Below, piece after piece: positions 1 to 8,674 of a DNA stretch of 64,000 bases. Origin of the DNA: JAADJA01 sp963840975. GTDB lineage: Bacteria; Bacteroidota; Bacteroidia; Bacteroidales; JAADJA01. The position numbers were made by a program, and so were the translations under genes. The notes under the pieces were generated by a model. The model searched no databases. It was not told where the DNA came from and saw only the letters and a program-made list of their open reading frames with translations. The stretch's first letter is position 1. Each line of letters begins with the position of its first letter. The stretch is taken from the NCBI GenBank assembly GCA_963840975.1, contig CAWJBC010000019.1:55221-119220 (forward strand). The letters run 5' to 3'.

Positions 1-335
1 AAAACAATGAACTTTTTATTGTGTATTCAATTTGTTTTGCGATTGGGATAATTATTTTATGAGTTAATTTTACTTTGGTTAATGACGATGGATAAAATTA
101 TTTAATGCAATTGAGTGAAGCGATAATTAGACATTTTTCTTTCTAAGGGGTATTAAAGACAGCTTAAAAATGTTAAACTCTTGAGTTGTTATGCCACGGT
201 GGCGCAATCACACACAAATGGGACTAAAAGTTTCACCAAGAAATTATTCATTTTCCGCACTTTGTGCTTTCTTAGTCTTTTTTATTTTGTGGCAAAATGT
301 AAAAGTTAAGTTTTTCAATGAATTTAAAATAATGG
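1..335. other. Region without a supported gene
   Basis: AT-rich sequence with no coding region I can support. A 64-codon open frame at 191-385 on the plus strand has no recognisable domain and a composition like translated intergenic DNA, and it overlaps the promoter of the next gene, so I leave it out. Confidence 0.5.
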
Positions 336-343
336 TATCTTTG
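336..343 (+). promoter_or_regulatory. Candidate Bacteroidota -7 element (TATCTTTG)
   Basis: TATCTTTG matches the Bacteroidota sigma-ABfrA consensus TAnnTTTG exactly and lies 20 bases before the antitoxin ATG at 363. No clear TTG -33 box is visible, so it rests on the -7 match and its position. Confidence 0.45.
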
Positions 344-362
344 AATTCAAAATATTTTAATA

Positions 363-569
363 ATGGATTTCAGCAAATATATTGATGTAAGTTCGCTACC
401 GGAGAAAGCCAGGCAGGAACTAGAAAGTTTTTATGAATATCTCGTGTTCAAATATGAGTCAATCAAGAAAAAAAACCCCGGGAAAGGTTTGAGAAATAAC
501 AAGTTTAAAGCAATTCAGTTAGATACCACTGGATTTATATTTAACCGTGAAGAAGCCAATGAAAGATAA
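363..569 (+). CDS. DUF2281-like antitoxin
   Basis: A 68-residue acidic/basic protein. The segment SSLPEKARQELESFYEYLVF (residues 9-28) is typical of the N-terminal helix pair of DUF2281/VapB-like antitoxins, in which a 'LP...ELxxFxEYL' stretch leads into a lysine-rich tail. The short length and a stop codon that overlaps the start of a PIN-domain reading frame (ATG at 559, stop at 567-569) fit a translationally coupled antitoxin-toxin operon. Its expected role is to bind and neutralise the PIN ribonuclease and repress its own promoter. The partner toxin is interrupted, so the antitoxin may now be an orphan. The family assignment is by pattern recognition only. Confidence 0.6.
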   Translation: MDFSKYIDVSSLPEKARQELESFYEYLVFKYESIKKKNPGKGLRNNKFKAIQLDTTGFIFNREEANER

Positions 570-966
570 AGCCTTCTTTGATACTAATATCATCATTTAT
601 GGTTATTCTTCAACTGAATAAATCAAGAAAACAATAGTATTAGATCTATCCAATTCGGTTAATTCCATTATAAGTACCCAGGTTATTCAGGAGTTCTGCA
701 TCGTCTTACATAAGAAATTCTTACTTGATTGGAATAAAATTTTGAAAGCAGTAACTGAACTATCTGAAAATAGTTTTGTTGTCGTAAATAACATGAACAC
801 TATTACACATGCATGTGACATTGCACAACAATATCATTATTCATTTTATGATTCCCTGATAATTTTATCTGCCTTGGAGGTAAATTGTAAAATATTATAT
901 TCCGAAGACTTCCATCATGGACAGTTGATTGAAGACAAAATTCGTATAATCAATCCCTTCAAATAG
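559..966 (+). pseudogene. PIN-domain toxin (VapC-like), interrupted by an in-frame stop
   Basis: Read from ATG 559, the frame gives MKDKAFFDTNIIIYGYSSTE and then a TAA at 619-621; the same frame continues without further stops to 966. The full product would be about 135 residues, normal for a VapC toxin. PIN active-site acids are present on both sides of the stop: D8 in FFDTN, the Glu in TQVIQEFC, and the Asp in FYDSLIILSA. A single nonsense change is therefore the only visible damage. VapC-type toxins are Mg-dependent ribonucleases that cut tRNA or rRNA. The 3' part begins with a possible start at 742, but that would lack the first catalytic Asp. Most likely this is a recently inactivated toxin; stop readthrough or a sequencing error are the alternatives. 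Confidence 0.75.
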
Positions 967-973
967 AGACTCC

Positions 974-1069
974 ACTCCGAAAAGTCAAAAAATGAAAAAT
1001 GCCACTAACCAGCCTCAAAACTTTGGTGTGATTTGGTTTTTTGGTGGCGATAAAATTACTTATCGGAGT
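974..1069. repeat. Palindromic intergenic element
   Basis: Outer arms ACTCCGAAAAGT (974-985) and ACTTATCGGAGT (1058-1069) are complementary at 11 of 12 positions. A second inner pair, GCCAC near 1001 and GTGGC near 1044, nests inside. The whole 96-base unit could fold into a long stem. It lies between two convergent genes and codes for nothing. It resembles the non-autonomous palindromic repeats found between genes in Bacteroidota. Confidence 0.55.
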
Positions 1070-1108
1070 TGACGTAATTTCGTAGTTTTCAATTAACACT
1101 AAATGACC

Positions 1109-1573
1109 CTAAAAATTCTGATAAATATAAACATGCACTTCCTTAGCTGTACCGCTGATGAAATCGTCATATTTATAAATAGCATATTCTGAATCCGCCG
1201 TTGCCGATCCATTTCCCAGGTTAACGGCATGTGCATCTACCCAAACCTCATCTTCAGCATTTCGCAGTGAATAATTACAAAGTGTAGTTTCCCTCAGACC
1301 CAACTCATTCGTAGTGCCGTTAAAATAAAAAAACCCCTTTGCATCAGCGCCACATGGCCATTTATAAATACTCAGGTTTACCTGCTGATTGGCAATGGGT
1401 ACATGATCTTTATCCAGCACATGTATGGTTGCTTTGACGCTCACCGATTTTTCAGGCTTTACCGTATCGTCACAGGGATCATTATTTTCATTTTTATTAC
1501 AGGAAATAAAAACAAGAATCAGGATAAATGGCAGGGTTGTTCTTTTAAATAGTCGTGAAATCTTCATTTTCAA
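1109..1573 (-). CDS. Small secreted lipoprotein, Ig-like fold probable
   Basis: 154 residues. An N-terminal basic segment (MKMKISRLFKR), a hydrophobic stretch and the lipobox-like LVFISC at about residues 20-25 predict a lipoprotein with the lipidated Cys at about 25. The mature part (SVSVKATIHVLDKDHVPIAN, followed by alternating strands) resembles a carboxypeptidase-regulatory/Ig-like beta sandwich. No catalytic motif is visible and I cannot name a specific family. It is convergent with the toxin-antitoxin pair and divergent from the FIST/kinase run. Confidence 0.6.
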   Translation of the reverse strand: MKMKISRLFKRTTLPFILILVFISCNKNENNDPCDDTVKPEKSVSVKATIHVLDKDHVPIANQQVNLSIYKWPCGADAKGFFYFNGTTNELGLRETTLCNYSLRNAEDEVWVDAHAVNLGNGSATADSEYAIYKYDDFISGTAKEVHVYIYQNF

Positions 1574-1607
1574 TCATTTTTACCAGAGATATTTCTGAGT
1601 TATCCTT

Positions 1608-1615
1608 CAAAAATA
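1608..1615 (-). promoter_or_regulatory. Candidate -7 element for the lipoprotein gene
   Basis: On the minus strand the sequence reads TATTTTTG, an exact TAnnTTTG match, 35 bases upstream of the lipoprotein ATG (1571-1573). The -33 box is not clear. Confidence 0.35.
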
Positions 1616-1829
1616 TAGGATAATTTTCACTTGCCAAAAAAAACCTACTGATTTGGCTTTAAATCTCTTTTTGAATTCCCGGTACAAATGGAAATATGGA
1701 ATGAACAATGGTGAGCTGACTATGTTTAATTGTCAGATAATTATCGAATTGAAATTCCTGGGTCAATATTCTAAAATTACTAAATGAAACTCTTGATTTA
1801 TCAATCAATTTTCATGGAAAAAGTTTAAA

Positions 1830-2990
1830 ATGAAAGCAAAGTCTATCAAAGGGAACTCCTCTGAGGAAATACAGGCTGAAATAGCAAAATGCATGGTTGA
1901 CGGTTTTCAACCTACACTGGCCATAGTGTTTATCTCCATCAGGCAAGACCGGAAAGCAGTTGCAGAAATACTTAAGCAAAAAGGCATTGATGTGATCGGT
2001 GCAACTTCCAGCGGAGAATTTATCAATGGTCACCAGAGTGAAGGCGAAATCGTCATGATGCTGTTCGATATCAGCAGGAATAACTATAGCATTTTACTTG
2101 AAGACATTGGCGACAGGAGCCTGGAAGAGGTCACGAGTGACATGGTGCACGATGCCTTTCAGGAATTTGAAAAACCTGCATTTATTCTAATAACAACTTT
2201 ATTAAGGTCGGATGGCAGCTTGCTGGATGGCGAAGGAATGGTTCAATTTATTGAGAAACTGGCGGGACCCGATATAACGATGTTTGGTGGCATGGCAGGC
2301 GATGATCTATCGTTTTCCGGCACCTGGATTTTCACCAAAGATAAATCAACCGATTACGGAATGGCAGCTCTGGTGCTTGATGAAACAAAAATTGAGCTCC
2401 GTGGGCTGGCATTCTCAGGCTGGAAGCCAATGGGTGTTTCCCGCATTGCAACCAAAAGCAAAGGCAACCTGATCTACACGATCGATGACCGCCCGGCGCT
2501 GGAAATGTACCTGCATTACCTAGGACATAAAATCTCCTCAACAGATGACCAGATCGATTTTTTCGACAAGATCGGGGTGCACTATCCTTTCCAGATTGAA
2601 CGCGAAAACAGGGAACCGAAGATGTGCAATCCCATCGGTTATGACCGGGAAAAACAGGCGCTGATCTGCGAATCGGATGTGCTGCAAGGTTCACGCCTCC
2701 GCTTTTCCACACCCCCTGATTTTGATATCATCGAAACCGTGATTAGCAAAGCGAGTGAACTGAAAAATGACATGCAGGCAGAAGCTGATGCCCTACTCAT
2801 CTTTTCCTGCGCCGGTCGTTTAATTGCCCTGGGACCTATGGCACATGAAGAGAATGAAGGACTGCAAAAAGTGTGGAATGCCCCGATGGCTGGGTTCTAC
2901 ACTTATGGAGAATATGGAAAAGGATTAAACGGCAAACACGAATTTCATTCAACCACCTGCAGTTGGGTGGCATTATATGAAAAGCAATGA
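1830..2990 (+). CDS. FIST-domain signal protein, copy 1
   Basis: 386 residues with no signal peptide, so cytoplasmic. The first 210 residues match FIST_N (AIVFISIRQDR, GATSSGEF, MFGGMAGDD) and the remainder matches FIST_C (GVHYPFQ, GSRLRFSTPPDFD, FSCAGRLIALGPM). FIST domains are predicted small-ligand sensors, proposed to bind amino acids, and often stand next to kinases. A paralogue starting with the same MKAKSIKG lies at 4172-5311, directly before the first kinase. Start chosen at the ATG that gives this shared N terminus. This is the first gene of the co-directional signalling run that ends near 34.2 kb. Confidence 0.85.
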   Translation: MKAKSIKGNSSEEIQAEIAKCMVDGFQPTLAIVFISIRQDRKAVAEILKQKGIDVIGATSSGEFINGHQSEGEIVMMLFDISRNNYSILLEDIGDRSLEEVTSDMVHDAFQEFEKPAFILITTLLRSDGSLLDGEGMVQFIEKLAGPDITMFGGMAGDDLSFSGTWIFTKDKSTDYGMAALVLDETKIELRGLAFSGWKPMGVSRIATKSKGNLIYTIDDRPALEMYLHYLGHKISSTDDQIDFFDKIGVHYPFQIERENREPKMCNPIGYDREKQALICESDVLQGSRLRFSTPPDFDIIETVISKASELKNDMQAEADALLIFSCAGRLIALGPMAHEENEGLQKVWNAPMAGFYTYGEYGKGLNGKHEFHSTTCSWVALYEKQ

Positions 2991-3040
2991 TTTGATTCCC
3001 TTATAAATTTACATAATAGAATAAATTAAAATCAATTTTT

Positions 3041-3484
3041 ATGAAAAATACAGAAACAAAATCATCATCTCAAAATGCTGATTACTCAGCCAATCTATCC
3101 ACTATCAAAGGTGTGTACAATGCTTTTGCTACCGGTGACTTCCCCGGATTCCTGAATGCCATGGATCCTAACATTGAATGGAACGAAGCAGAGAGTTTTC
3201 CTTATGCTGACGGCAATCCTTATATCGGACCAGATGCAGTTGTACAGGGAGTGATGAGTCGTATTGGTGCCGACTGGGAATATTGGACAATATCTGATCA
3301 GGTATATCACGTAACTATGGAAGCAATGGTAATAGTAACTGCCAGGTATAATGCAAAACATAAAATATCCGGAAAAGTCATCCGGGCACAAGTTACCCAT
3401 ATGTGGACATTGAAGGAAGGTAAGATTACTAAGTTTCAGCAATACGCTGACACGTTGCAGGTAACACAGGCGATGGTCAATTAA
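3041..3484 (+). CDS. SnoaL-like (NTF2-fold) protein
   Basis: 147 residues. The pattern IKGVYNAFATGDFPGFLNAM, then NIEWNEAE, and a C-terminal strand TARYNAKHKISG followed by THMWTLKEGKITKFQQYADT is characteristic of the SnoaL/ketosteroid-isomerase-like superfamily. These are cone-shaped small-molecule binding or isomerase domains. No signal peptide, so cytoplasmic. The substrate cannot be told from sequence. It sits 50 bases after FIST copy 1, and a distinct NTF2-like domain also forms the N terminus of the last kinase of the cluster, so a ligand-binding role in the same pathway is conceivable (inference). Confidence 0.75.
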   Translation: MKNTETKSSSQNADYSANLSTIKGVYNAFATGDFPGFLNAMDPNIEWNEAESFPYADGNPYIGPDAVVQGVMSRIGADWEYWTISDQVYHVTMEAMVIVTARYNAKHKISGKVIRAQVTHMWTLKEGKITKFQQYADTLQVTQAMVN

Positions 3485-3606
3485 TAAAAATTTGCTGGCA
3501 TAGAAAGCCAATTAAATCAAATTAATTTCCTATAAAGAAATACAGAAAATAAAGCGGGAAAGCCGAAAACCGGACAGAGTAGGCAATCACAAATGAAAAA
3601 TGAAAA

Positions 3607-4119
3607 ATGAAAAAAACATTGAATCTTTTAAGTCGGCTTGCATCGGTGATAGCCGTATCCTTTTTAGCTATTGCTATTCAAAGCTGTAAAGAACATTCAG
3701 TAGAAGTAAAAGAAACAATTATAAAACCGGAAACCCCTGAATATTTCCTGTTACGTCCGGAGCTTGAAAAGATGTATGGATACTCTCATGCCGTAAAGAT
3801 TGGCGACGACCTTAAAATATCCGGAGCAGTAAGCATGGATAACGACGGCAATTTAATTGGCGCCGGTGATATGGAACTGCAAATGAAAAACTGTTACAGC
3901 GATCTTGAAAAAATCCTGGCGCATTATGATTATACATATGATGATGTAGTAGTTGAAAATGTGTACACTACAGATATGGCAGAATTTATCAGGGTTTCAG
4001 GATACCGCAACTCCATTTATACGAAACAATTCCCTACCGGAACCTGGCTGGAGGTTAAAGGTCTCGCATTGCCCGGACAAATGATTGAGATTGATTGGGA
4101 AGCTCATAAGACAAAATAA
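3607..4119 (+). CDS. RidA-family (YjgF/YER057c) protein with lipoprotein signal
   Basis: 170 residues. Residues 1-27 form a signal ending in a lipobox-like IAIQSC, so the protein is probably lipid-anchored outside the cytoplasm, unusual for RidA relatives. The body matches the Rid fold: YSHAVKIGDDLKISGAVSMD, the helix MELQMKNCYSDLEKILAHY, VVVENVYTTDM, and the C-terminal PGQMIEIDWEAH. Classical RidA hydrolyses reactive 2-aminoacrylate and related imines, using an Arg in a C-terminal segment. That Arg is not evident here, so this may be a non-deaminase Rid subgroup. It lies between the two FIST genes, 52 bases before the second. Confidence 0.75.
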   Translation: MKKTLNLLSRLASVIAVSFLAIAIQSCKEHSVEVKETIIKPETPEYFLLRPELEKMYGYSHAVKIGDDLKISGAVSMDNDGNLIGAGDMELQMKNCYSDLEKILAHYDYTYDDVVVENVYTTDMAEFIRVSGYRNSIYTKQFPTGTWLEVKGLALPGQMIEIDWEAHKTK

Positions 4120-4171
4120 TCTTGTTTAATCACATGGAAAATCATTCCACATAAAAATCTGAAGGATAAAT

Positions 4172-5311
4172 ATGAAAGCTAAATCAATCAAAGGGAAATC
4201 AACAGAAGAAATTCAGTTAGCCCTGCAAAAAAGCATGACTGATGGGTTCAAACCTACGCTTGCCATCGTGTTTCTGTCGGTGAGTCAGGATAGGGCTGCA
4301 ATTATTAAGCTGCTTGATGTGCTTGGCATTGCAATTTTTGGCGCCACCACCAGCGGTGAGTTCATTGATGAGGTAACGGAAAAAGGAACGACGGTTATGT
4401 TGCTGCTGGACATCAAAAAGGAGCATTTTCAAATATTCCTGGATGAATATCCTGACAAAAACTTCAGGGAAACATCAAGTGCCATTGCCAGGAAAGCCAT
4501 GGCAAAATATGCAAAGCCTGCCTTCCTCATTTCGGGCAGCAATATGGAAACGGATGCGGAGCAGTTGCTTTTCGGTTTTGAAGACATTGTGGGCAAAGAG
4601 GTGAATGTTTACGGCGGCATGGCATCTGATGATTATACATTTACCGAACAGTTTGTATTTACCAATGGAAAGGAAAGCAATCAGGGCATTGTTGCCCTGG
4701 CACTGGATGAAAATAAAATCCTAATCAAGGGAAAGGCCACCTGCGGCTGGAAAGCCGTAGGCACCGAAAAAATAGTGACAAAAAGCGAAGGCAACCATGT
4801 GTATACGGTGGATAATATTCCTGTATTGGATCTTACCACCAAATATGGCGGACTGGAAAATGTGTCGCCCGATAATGCCGGATTGCTGCTGGAGATCGCT
4901 GCAAATCTGCCCTTGCAGCTGCAAAGGGAAAAAGGGGACCCGGTAATGCGTCCGGGTTTGGTTGTGGATTGGAGCGACCGCTCATTTTATTGCAGTGGCT
5001 CAGTTCCGCAAGGTTCAAGGGTACGCTTTTCAATTCCTCCGGATTTTGATGTCATGGAAAAAGTAATTAAAGGGGCAGAAGAACTGAAGGCAGCTGAAAT
5101 GCCCGAAGCTGATGCATTGATTGTATTCAGTTGTGCCGGTAGAATTTTAGCCTTCGGCCCTATGATGAATATGGAAATTGAAGGATTAAAAAAGGTATGG
5201 AATGTTCCTATGGCCGGTATGTTCAGCAATGCCGAATTGGCAAGGGCTACAGGAGGGAATTTAGAAATGCATAACCTCACGACATGTTGCGTGGCGTTGA
5301 AAGAAAAATAA
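4172..5311 (+). CDS. FIST-domain signal protein, copy 2
   Basis: 379 residues, cytoplasmic. It is a paralogue of 1830-2990, sharing MKAKSIKGKSTEEIQLALQK at the start, GATTSGEF, VYGGMASDD, GSRVRFSIPPDFD and VFSCAGRILAFGPM, in the FIST_N then FIST_C order. Divergence in the centre (residues 210-280) suggests different ligands or partners. The stop at 5311 is only 10 bases from the ATG of a kinase that has no sensory domain of its own, making this FIST protein its natural candidate input (inference from spacing and architecture). Confidence 0.85.
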   Translation: MKAKSIKGKSTEEIQLALQKSMTDGFKPTLAIVFLSVSQDRAAIIKLLDVLGIAIFGATTSGEFIDEVTEKGTTVMLLLDIKKEHFQIFLDEYPDKNFRETSSAIARKAMAKYAKPAFLISGSNMETDAEQLLFGFEDIVGKEVNVYGGMASDDYTFTEQFVFTNGKESNQGIVALALDENKILIKGKATCGWKAVGTEKIVTKSEGNHVYTVDNIPVLDLTTKYGGLENVSPDNAGLLLEIAANLPLQLQREKGDPVMRPGLVVDWSDRSFYCSGSVPQGSRVRFSIPPDFDVMEKVIKGAEELKAAEMPEADALIVFSCAGRILAFGPMMNMEIEGLKKVWNVPMAGMFSNAELARATGGNLEMHNLTTCCVALKEK

Positions 5312-5321
5312 TTCAAAGTTG

Positions 5322-6356
5322 ATGAACAAAGATTTGCAGGCAGTCCTTGAAATTATTCAGAGTTCACTGGCTTTTACCGAAGAGGAAAAGACAAACCTTA
5401 TACTTACCATCAAAAAAGTTGATAAAGAACTGGAGATCGTGAATTTCAAGTTGGATCGAACCGAAAAGGTGAAGCGAACCACCGGTATCCTGCTCGAGGA
5501 AACAATCGAAGAACTGGAACTTAAAAGAAAAGCCATAGAAGAAACCAATTCGGCATTGAGCAAATCGTTGGAAGAATTAAAAGCGGCACAGTCCCAACTC
5601 ATCCAGTCCGAAAAAATGGCTTCACTAGGTGAACTCACCGCCGGTATTGCGCACGAAATTCAGAATCCGTTAAATTTTGTCAACAATTTTTCGGAAGTGA
5701 GTAAAGAATTGCTCGAAGAAATGAAGGAAGAAATAGACAGTGGAAATTTGGATGATGTTAAAGAAATTGCCGATGATGTGATTCAAAACCTCGAAAAAAT
5801 TCTCCATCATGGCAAGCGGGCCGATGCCATTGTAAAAGGAATGCTACAGCACAGCAAAACCTCTTCCAGTGAAAAAGAACTTACTGATATAAATGCATTG
5901 GCTGATGAATATTTACGCTTGTCGTACCACGGAATGAGGGCCAGGGATAAGTCATTCAATGCTGATTTTAAATCTCAATTTGATGAGGACTTACCGAAAA
6001 TTAAAATTGTTCCACAGGATATTGGAAGGGTACTGCTAAACCTTATTAACAATGCTTTTTATATAGTGAATGAAAAAGCTAAAAGAGAGAATGCGGATTT
6101 TAAGCCCGCCGTGATTGTAAGTACAAAATCTAACAGGAACAAATTGGAGATTCAGGTGAAGGATAACGGAGATGGCATTCCCGAAAATATAAAAGACAAG
6201 ATATTTCAGCCTTTCTTCACCACCAAGCCAACCGGCCAGGGAACCGGGCTGGGGTTGAGTTTGAGTTATGATATTGTGAAAGCGCATGGTGGGGAGATAA
6301 AAGTAGAATCAAAGGAAGGTGAAGGATCGGAGTTTATAATTCAATTACCTGCATAA
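5322..6356 (+). CDS. Histidine kinase 1: soluble, coiled-coil only
   Basis: 344 residues from ATG 5322; an upstream TTG codon at 5319 is less likely as start. No signal peptide or membrane segment. Residues 1-95 are charged and heptad-like, predicted coiled coil. The HisKA box ASLGELTAGIAHEIQNPLNF puts the phospho-acceptor His at about residue 111. The HATPase_c domain follows with its N box (NLINNAFYIV), G1 (DNGDGIP), F box (FQPFFTTK) and G2 (GTGLGLSLSYD). No receiver domain. It directly follows FIST copy 2 and is 8 bases before kinase 2, with which it shares long nearly identical stretches in the ATPase half. Confidence 0.9.
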   Translation: MNKDLQAVLEIIQSSLAFTEEEKTNLILTIKKVDKELEIVNFKLDRTEKVKRTTGILLEETIEELELKRKAIEETNSALSKSLEELKAAQSQLIQSEKMASLGELTAGIAHEIQNPLNFVNNFSEVSKELLEEMKEEIDSGNLDDVKEIADDVIQNLEKILHHGKRADAIVKGMLQHSKTSSSEKELTDINALADEYLRLSYHGMRARDKSFNADFKSQFDEDLPKIKIVPQDIGRVLLNLINNAFYIVNEKAKRENADFKPAVIVSTKSNRNKLEIQVKDNGDGIPENIKDKIFQPFFTTKPTGQGTGLGLSLSYDIVKAHGGEIKVESKEGEGSEFIIQLPA

Positions 6357-6364
6357 AACTAATT

Positions 6365-8674
6365 ATGAATACGAATAAAATGATATCAAAATTAATTGTA
6401 GCGTCGCTGTTTATATTATGTTGCTATACAGTTAATGCCCAGAAAACCAGTATCGATTCCATCATCGCCCTGCTAACAAAAAGCAAAACAGAAAACGGGT
6501 TCGATACAATTTCTTTCATTGCAGCGAGGCAACTCATAACTAGCGCGACATTAAGTGATGCAAACATCAGCGCAATAGAAAAAGCAGCCGGGCTGTTTAA
6601 AAAGGGTGCTGATGAAGATTTATGCTATGTGGTTAAGTATAGCATATTTGGCAGTTTAATTATTTCAGATAAAAATAAAGCCATTGAATATGGCCTGAAG
6701 AACCTGGAAGAATTGGAAACAAGTAAAACTCCGCTCCACAGGAAATTGCGGACAATTTTTTTGGGTGAACTGAGATTACCTTACCGAAATTCGTCAAGAT
6801 TGCCCGAAGGATTAAAGTTTTTTACCGAAAGGCTGGGCATGTATAAAAAGAATAACGATTCGCTTGGCATTGCACGGTGTTATTATGTATTAGGCGGTTT
6901 CTACAGAACCATCGGCTTACATGAACCGGCTATTTATAACATGAAAAAATCCATCAGTTATATTGACAGCAGTTATATTGACTTTCAAAATACTATCGGA
7001 AACTCAATATTCGTCGGAAAATATTTCTGGATAAATAACATAGCTGTTTTACCCGATTATTATATACAGGCAGGCAACTATCCGGAAGCCATAAAATTTG
7101 CCGAACTTGCCTATAACCAGGCTGTTGCCTTTTATAAAGCCGGTTATGGAAAAAACGAAACCCGTTTAAGCCTGTTATACAGTGCAAGACATTTGGCTAT
7201 TGCAAAAATTTTATTTAATAAGTTAGATAGTGTTGACTACTATTTAAATATCGCAGAAAATTCAAATCTTAATCCCATTAATTACGAAGCCGTAGCCTAC
7301 ATTAAACAAATCCGTTCGTTATATCATATTCAAGTAGGTGATTTTGACAAAGCCGATTCTCTCATCCAACAATGTTGGAAACTGGTGAATCAGTATCGGA
7401 TGAGTGTAAGCCCGCCAGCCGGAATTATAGAACCCGATTATTACCTGGCTTTGTTGAGGATAAAACAAAATCGGAACAACGAAGCGATTGCTTTGCTCCT
7501 GAAAGACATTGAACGTGTAAAAAACCTGCGCCCCAATGTTTTGCGCGATTATAAACTGCTGGCCGGATTGTACGAGAAAACAGGAGATAATGTAAAAGCA
7601 AAAGAAACCTACAAATCATTCATCAGCCTGCAGGATAGCCTGCTTGCCGACCAGGCCAAATACCGTACCATCAGTTTTGAGACCGAAAAATTAATGAATG
7701 AAAAGGAACTTTCCATTGCAAAACTCGAAAGCCAAAACAAGATATCATCACTTTCAAGAAATTTTTCGATTGGTATGGCTACTTTGTTGCTATTAATTGT
7801 TGCCGGCGTTTATAATCGATTCAAAACTAAAAAGAAAGCCAATCTGGTACTGGAAAAAACACTTACCAACTTAAAATCCACCCAATCCCAGCTCATTCAG
7901 TCCGAGAAGATGGCCTCTCTCGGTGAGCTCACAGCAGGTATTGCCCACGAAATTCAAAACCCGCTGAACTTCGTCAACAATTTTTCAGAAGTCAATTCTG
8001 AACTGATTGAGGAATTGAAATCAGAAATTGAGAAAGGAAATCTTGATGAAGTAAAAGCTATTGCAAATAATATTGCGGATAATGAACATAAAATTACCCA
8101 TCATGGCAAACGTGCCGATGCCATTGTGAAAGGGATGTTGCAGCACAGCCGAACCAACAGCAATGAGAAGGTACCTACAGATATAAATGCACTGGCTGAT
8201 GAATATTTACGCTTGTCGTATCATGGGATGAGGGCCAGAGATAAGTCATTCAATGCTGATTTTAAGTCAGATTTTGATGAAACCTTGCCAAAAATCAAAA
8301 TTGTACCACAAGATATCGGAAGAGTGCTGCTAAACCTTATTAACAATGCTTTTTATATTGTGAATGAAAAAGCTAAAAGGGAGAATGTGGATTTTAAGCC
8401 TATTGTGATTGTAAGTACAAAATCAAACGGGAACAAATTGGAGATTCAGGTGAAAGATAACGGTGATGGCATTCCTGAAAATATAAAAGACAAGATATTT
8501 CAGCCTTTCTTCACCACCAAACCCACCGGGCAGGGGACGGGTTTAGGGTTGAGTATGAGTTATGATATTATCAATAAAGGTCATGGCGGATCGTTGATCG
8601 CGGAGTCAAAAGAAGGTGAAGGAACAACGTTTACTATAACGCTTCCGATAATTCAAGAAAAATTATTTGCATGA
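6365..8674 (+). CDS. Histidine kinase 2: TPR sensor
   Basis: 769 residues. A signal peptide (ending YTVNAQ, about residue 26) exports the sensor. Residues 30-430 are helical with TPR-like pairs (GIARCYYVLGGFYRTIGLHE, LLAGLYEKTGDNVKAKETYK). A membrane segment follows at about 467-487 (SIGMATLLLLIVAGV), then a short coiled coil, the HisKA box with His at residue 528, and HATPase_c with all N, G1, F and G2 boxes. TPR arrays outside the membrane usually bind protein or peptide partners. Its TGA stop overlaps the ATG of kinase 3 (ATGA at 8671-8674), which implies translational coupling in one operon. No receiver. Confidence 0.9.
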   Translation: MNTNKMISKLIVASLFILCCYTVNAQKTSIDSIIALLTKSKTENGFDTISFIAARQLITSATLSDANISAIEKAAGLFKKGADEDLCYVVKYSIFGSLIISDKNKAIEYGLKNLEELETSKTPLHRKLRTIFLGELRLPYRNSSRLPEGLKFFTERLGMYKKNNDSLGIARCYYVLGGFYRTIGLHEPAIYNMKKSISYIDSSYIDFQNTIGNSIFVGKYFWINNIAVLPDYYIQAGNYPEAIKFAELAYNQAVAFYKAGYGKNETRLSLLYSARHLAIAKILFNKLDSVDYYLNIAENSNLNPINYEAVAYIKQIRSLYHIQVGDFDKADSLIQQCWKLVNQYRMSVSPPAGIIEPDYYLALLRIKQNRNNEAIALLLKDIERVKNLRPNVLRDYKLLAGLYEKTGDNVKAKETYKSFISLQDSLLADQAKYRTISFETEKLMNEKELSIAKLESQNKISSLSRNFSIGMATLLLLIVAGVYNRFKTKKKANLVLEKTLTNLKSTQSQLIQSEKMASLGELTAGIAHEIQNPLNFVNNFSEVNSELIEELKSEIEKGNLDEVKAIANNIADNEHKITHHGKRADAIVKGMLQHSRTNSNEKVPTDINALADEYLRLSYHGMRARDKSFNADFKSDFDETLPKIKIVPQDIGRVLLNLINNAFYIVNEKAKRENVDFKPIVIVSTKSNGNKLEIQVKDNGDGIPENIKDKIFQPFFTTKPTGQGTGLGLSMSYDIINKGHGGSLIAESKEGEGTTFTITLPIIQEKLFA

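Noticed and set aside
191..385. 64-codon open frame before the antitoxin
   Set aside because: No domain, overlaps the promoter and start of the antitoxin, and its composition looks non-coding.
2332..2712. 126-codon antisense frame inside FIST copy 1
   Set aside because: Antisense shadow of a well-supported FIST domain; the same applies to antisense frames inside the kinases, the ACR3 gene (53063-53635) and kinase 9 (30318-30848).
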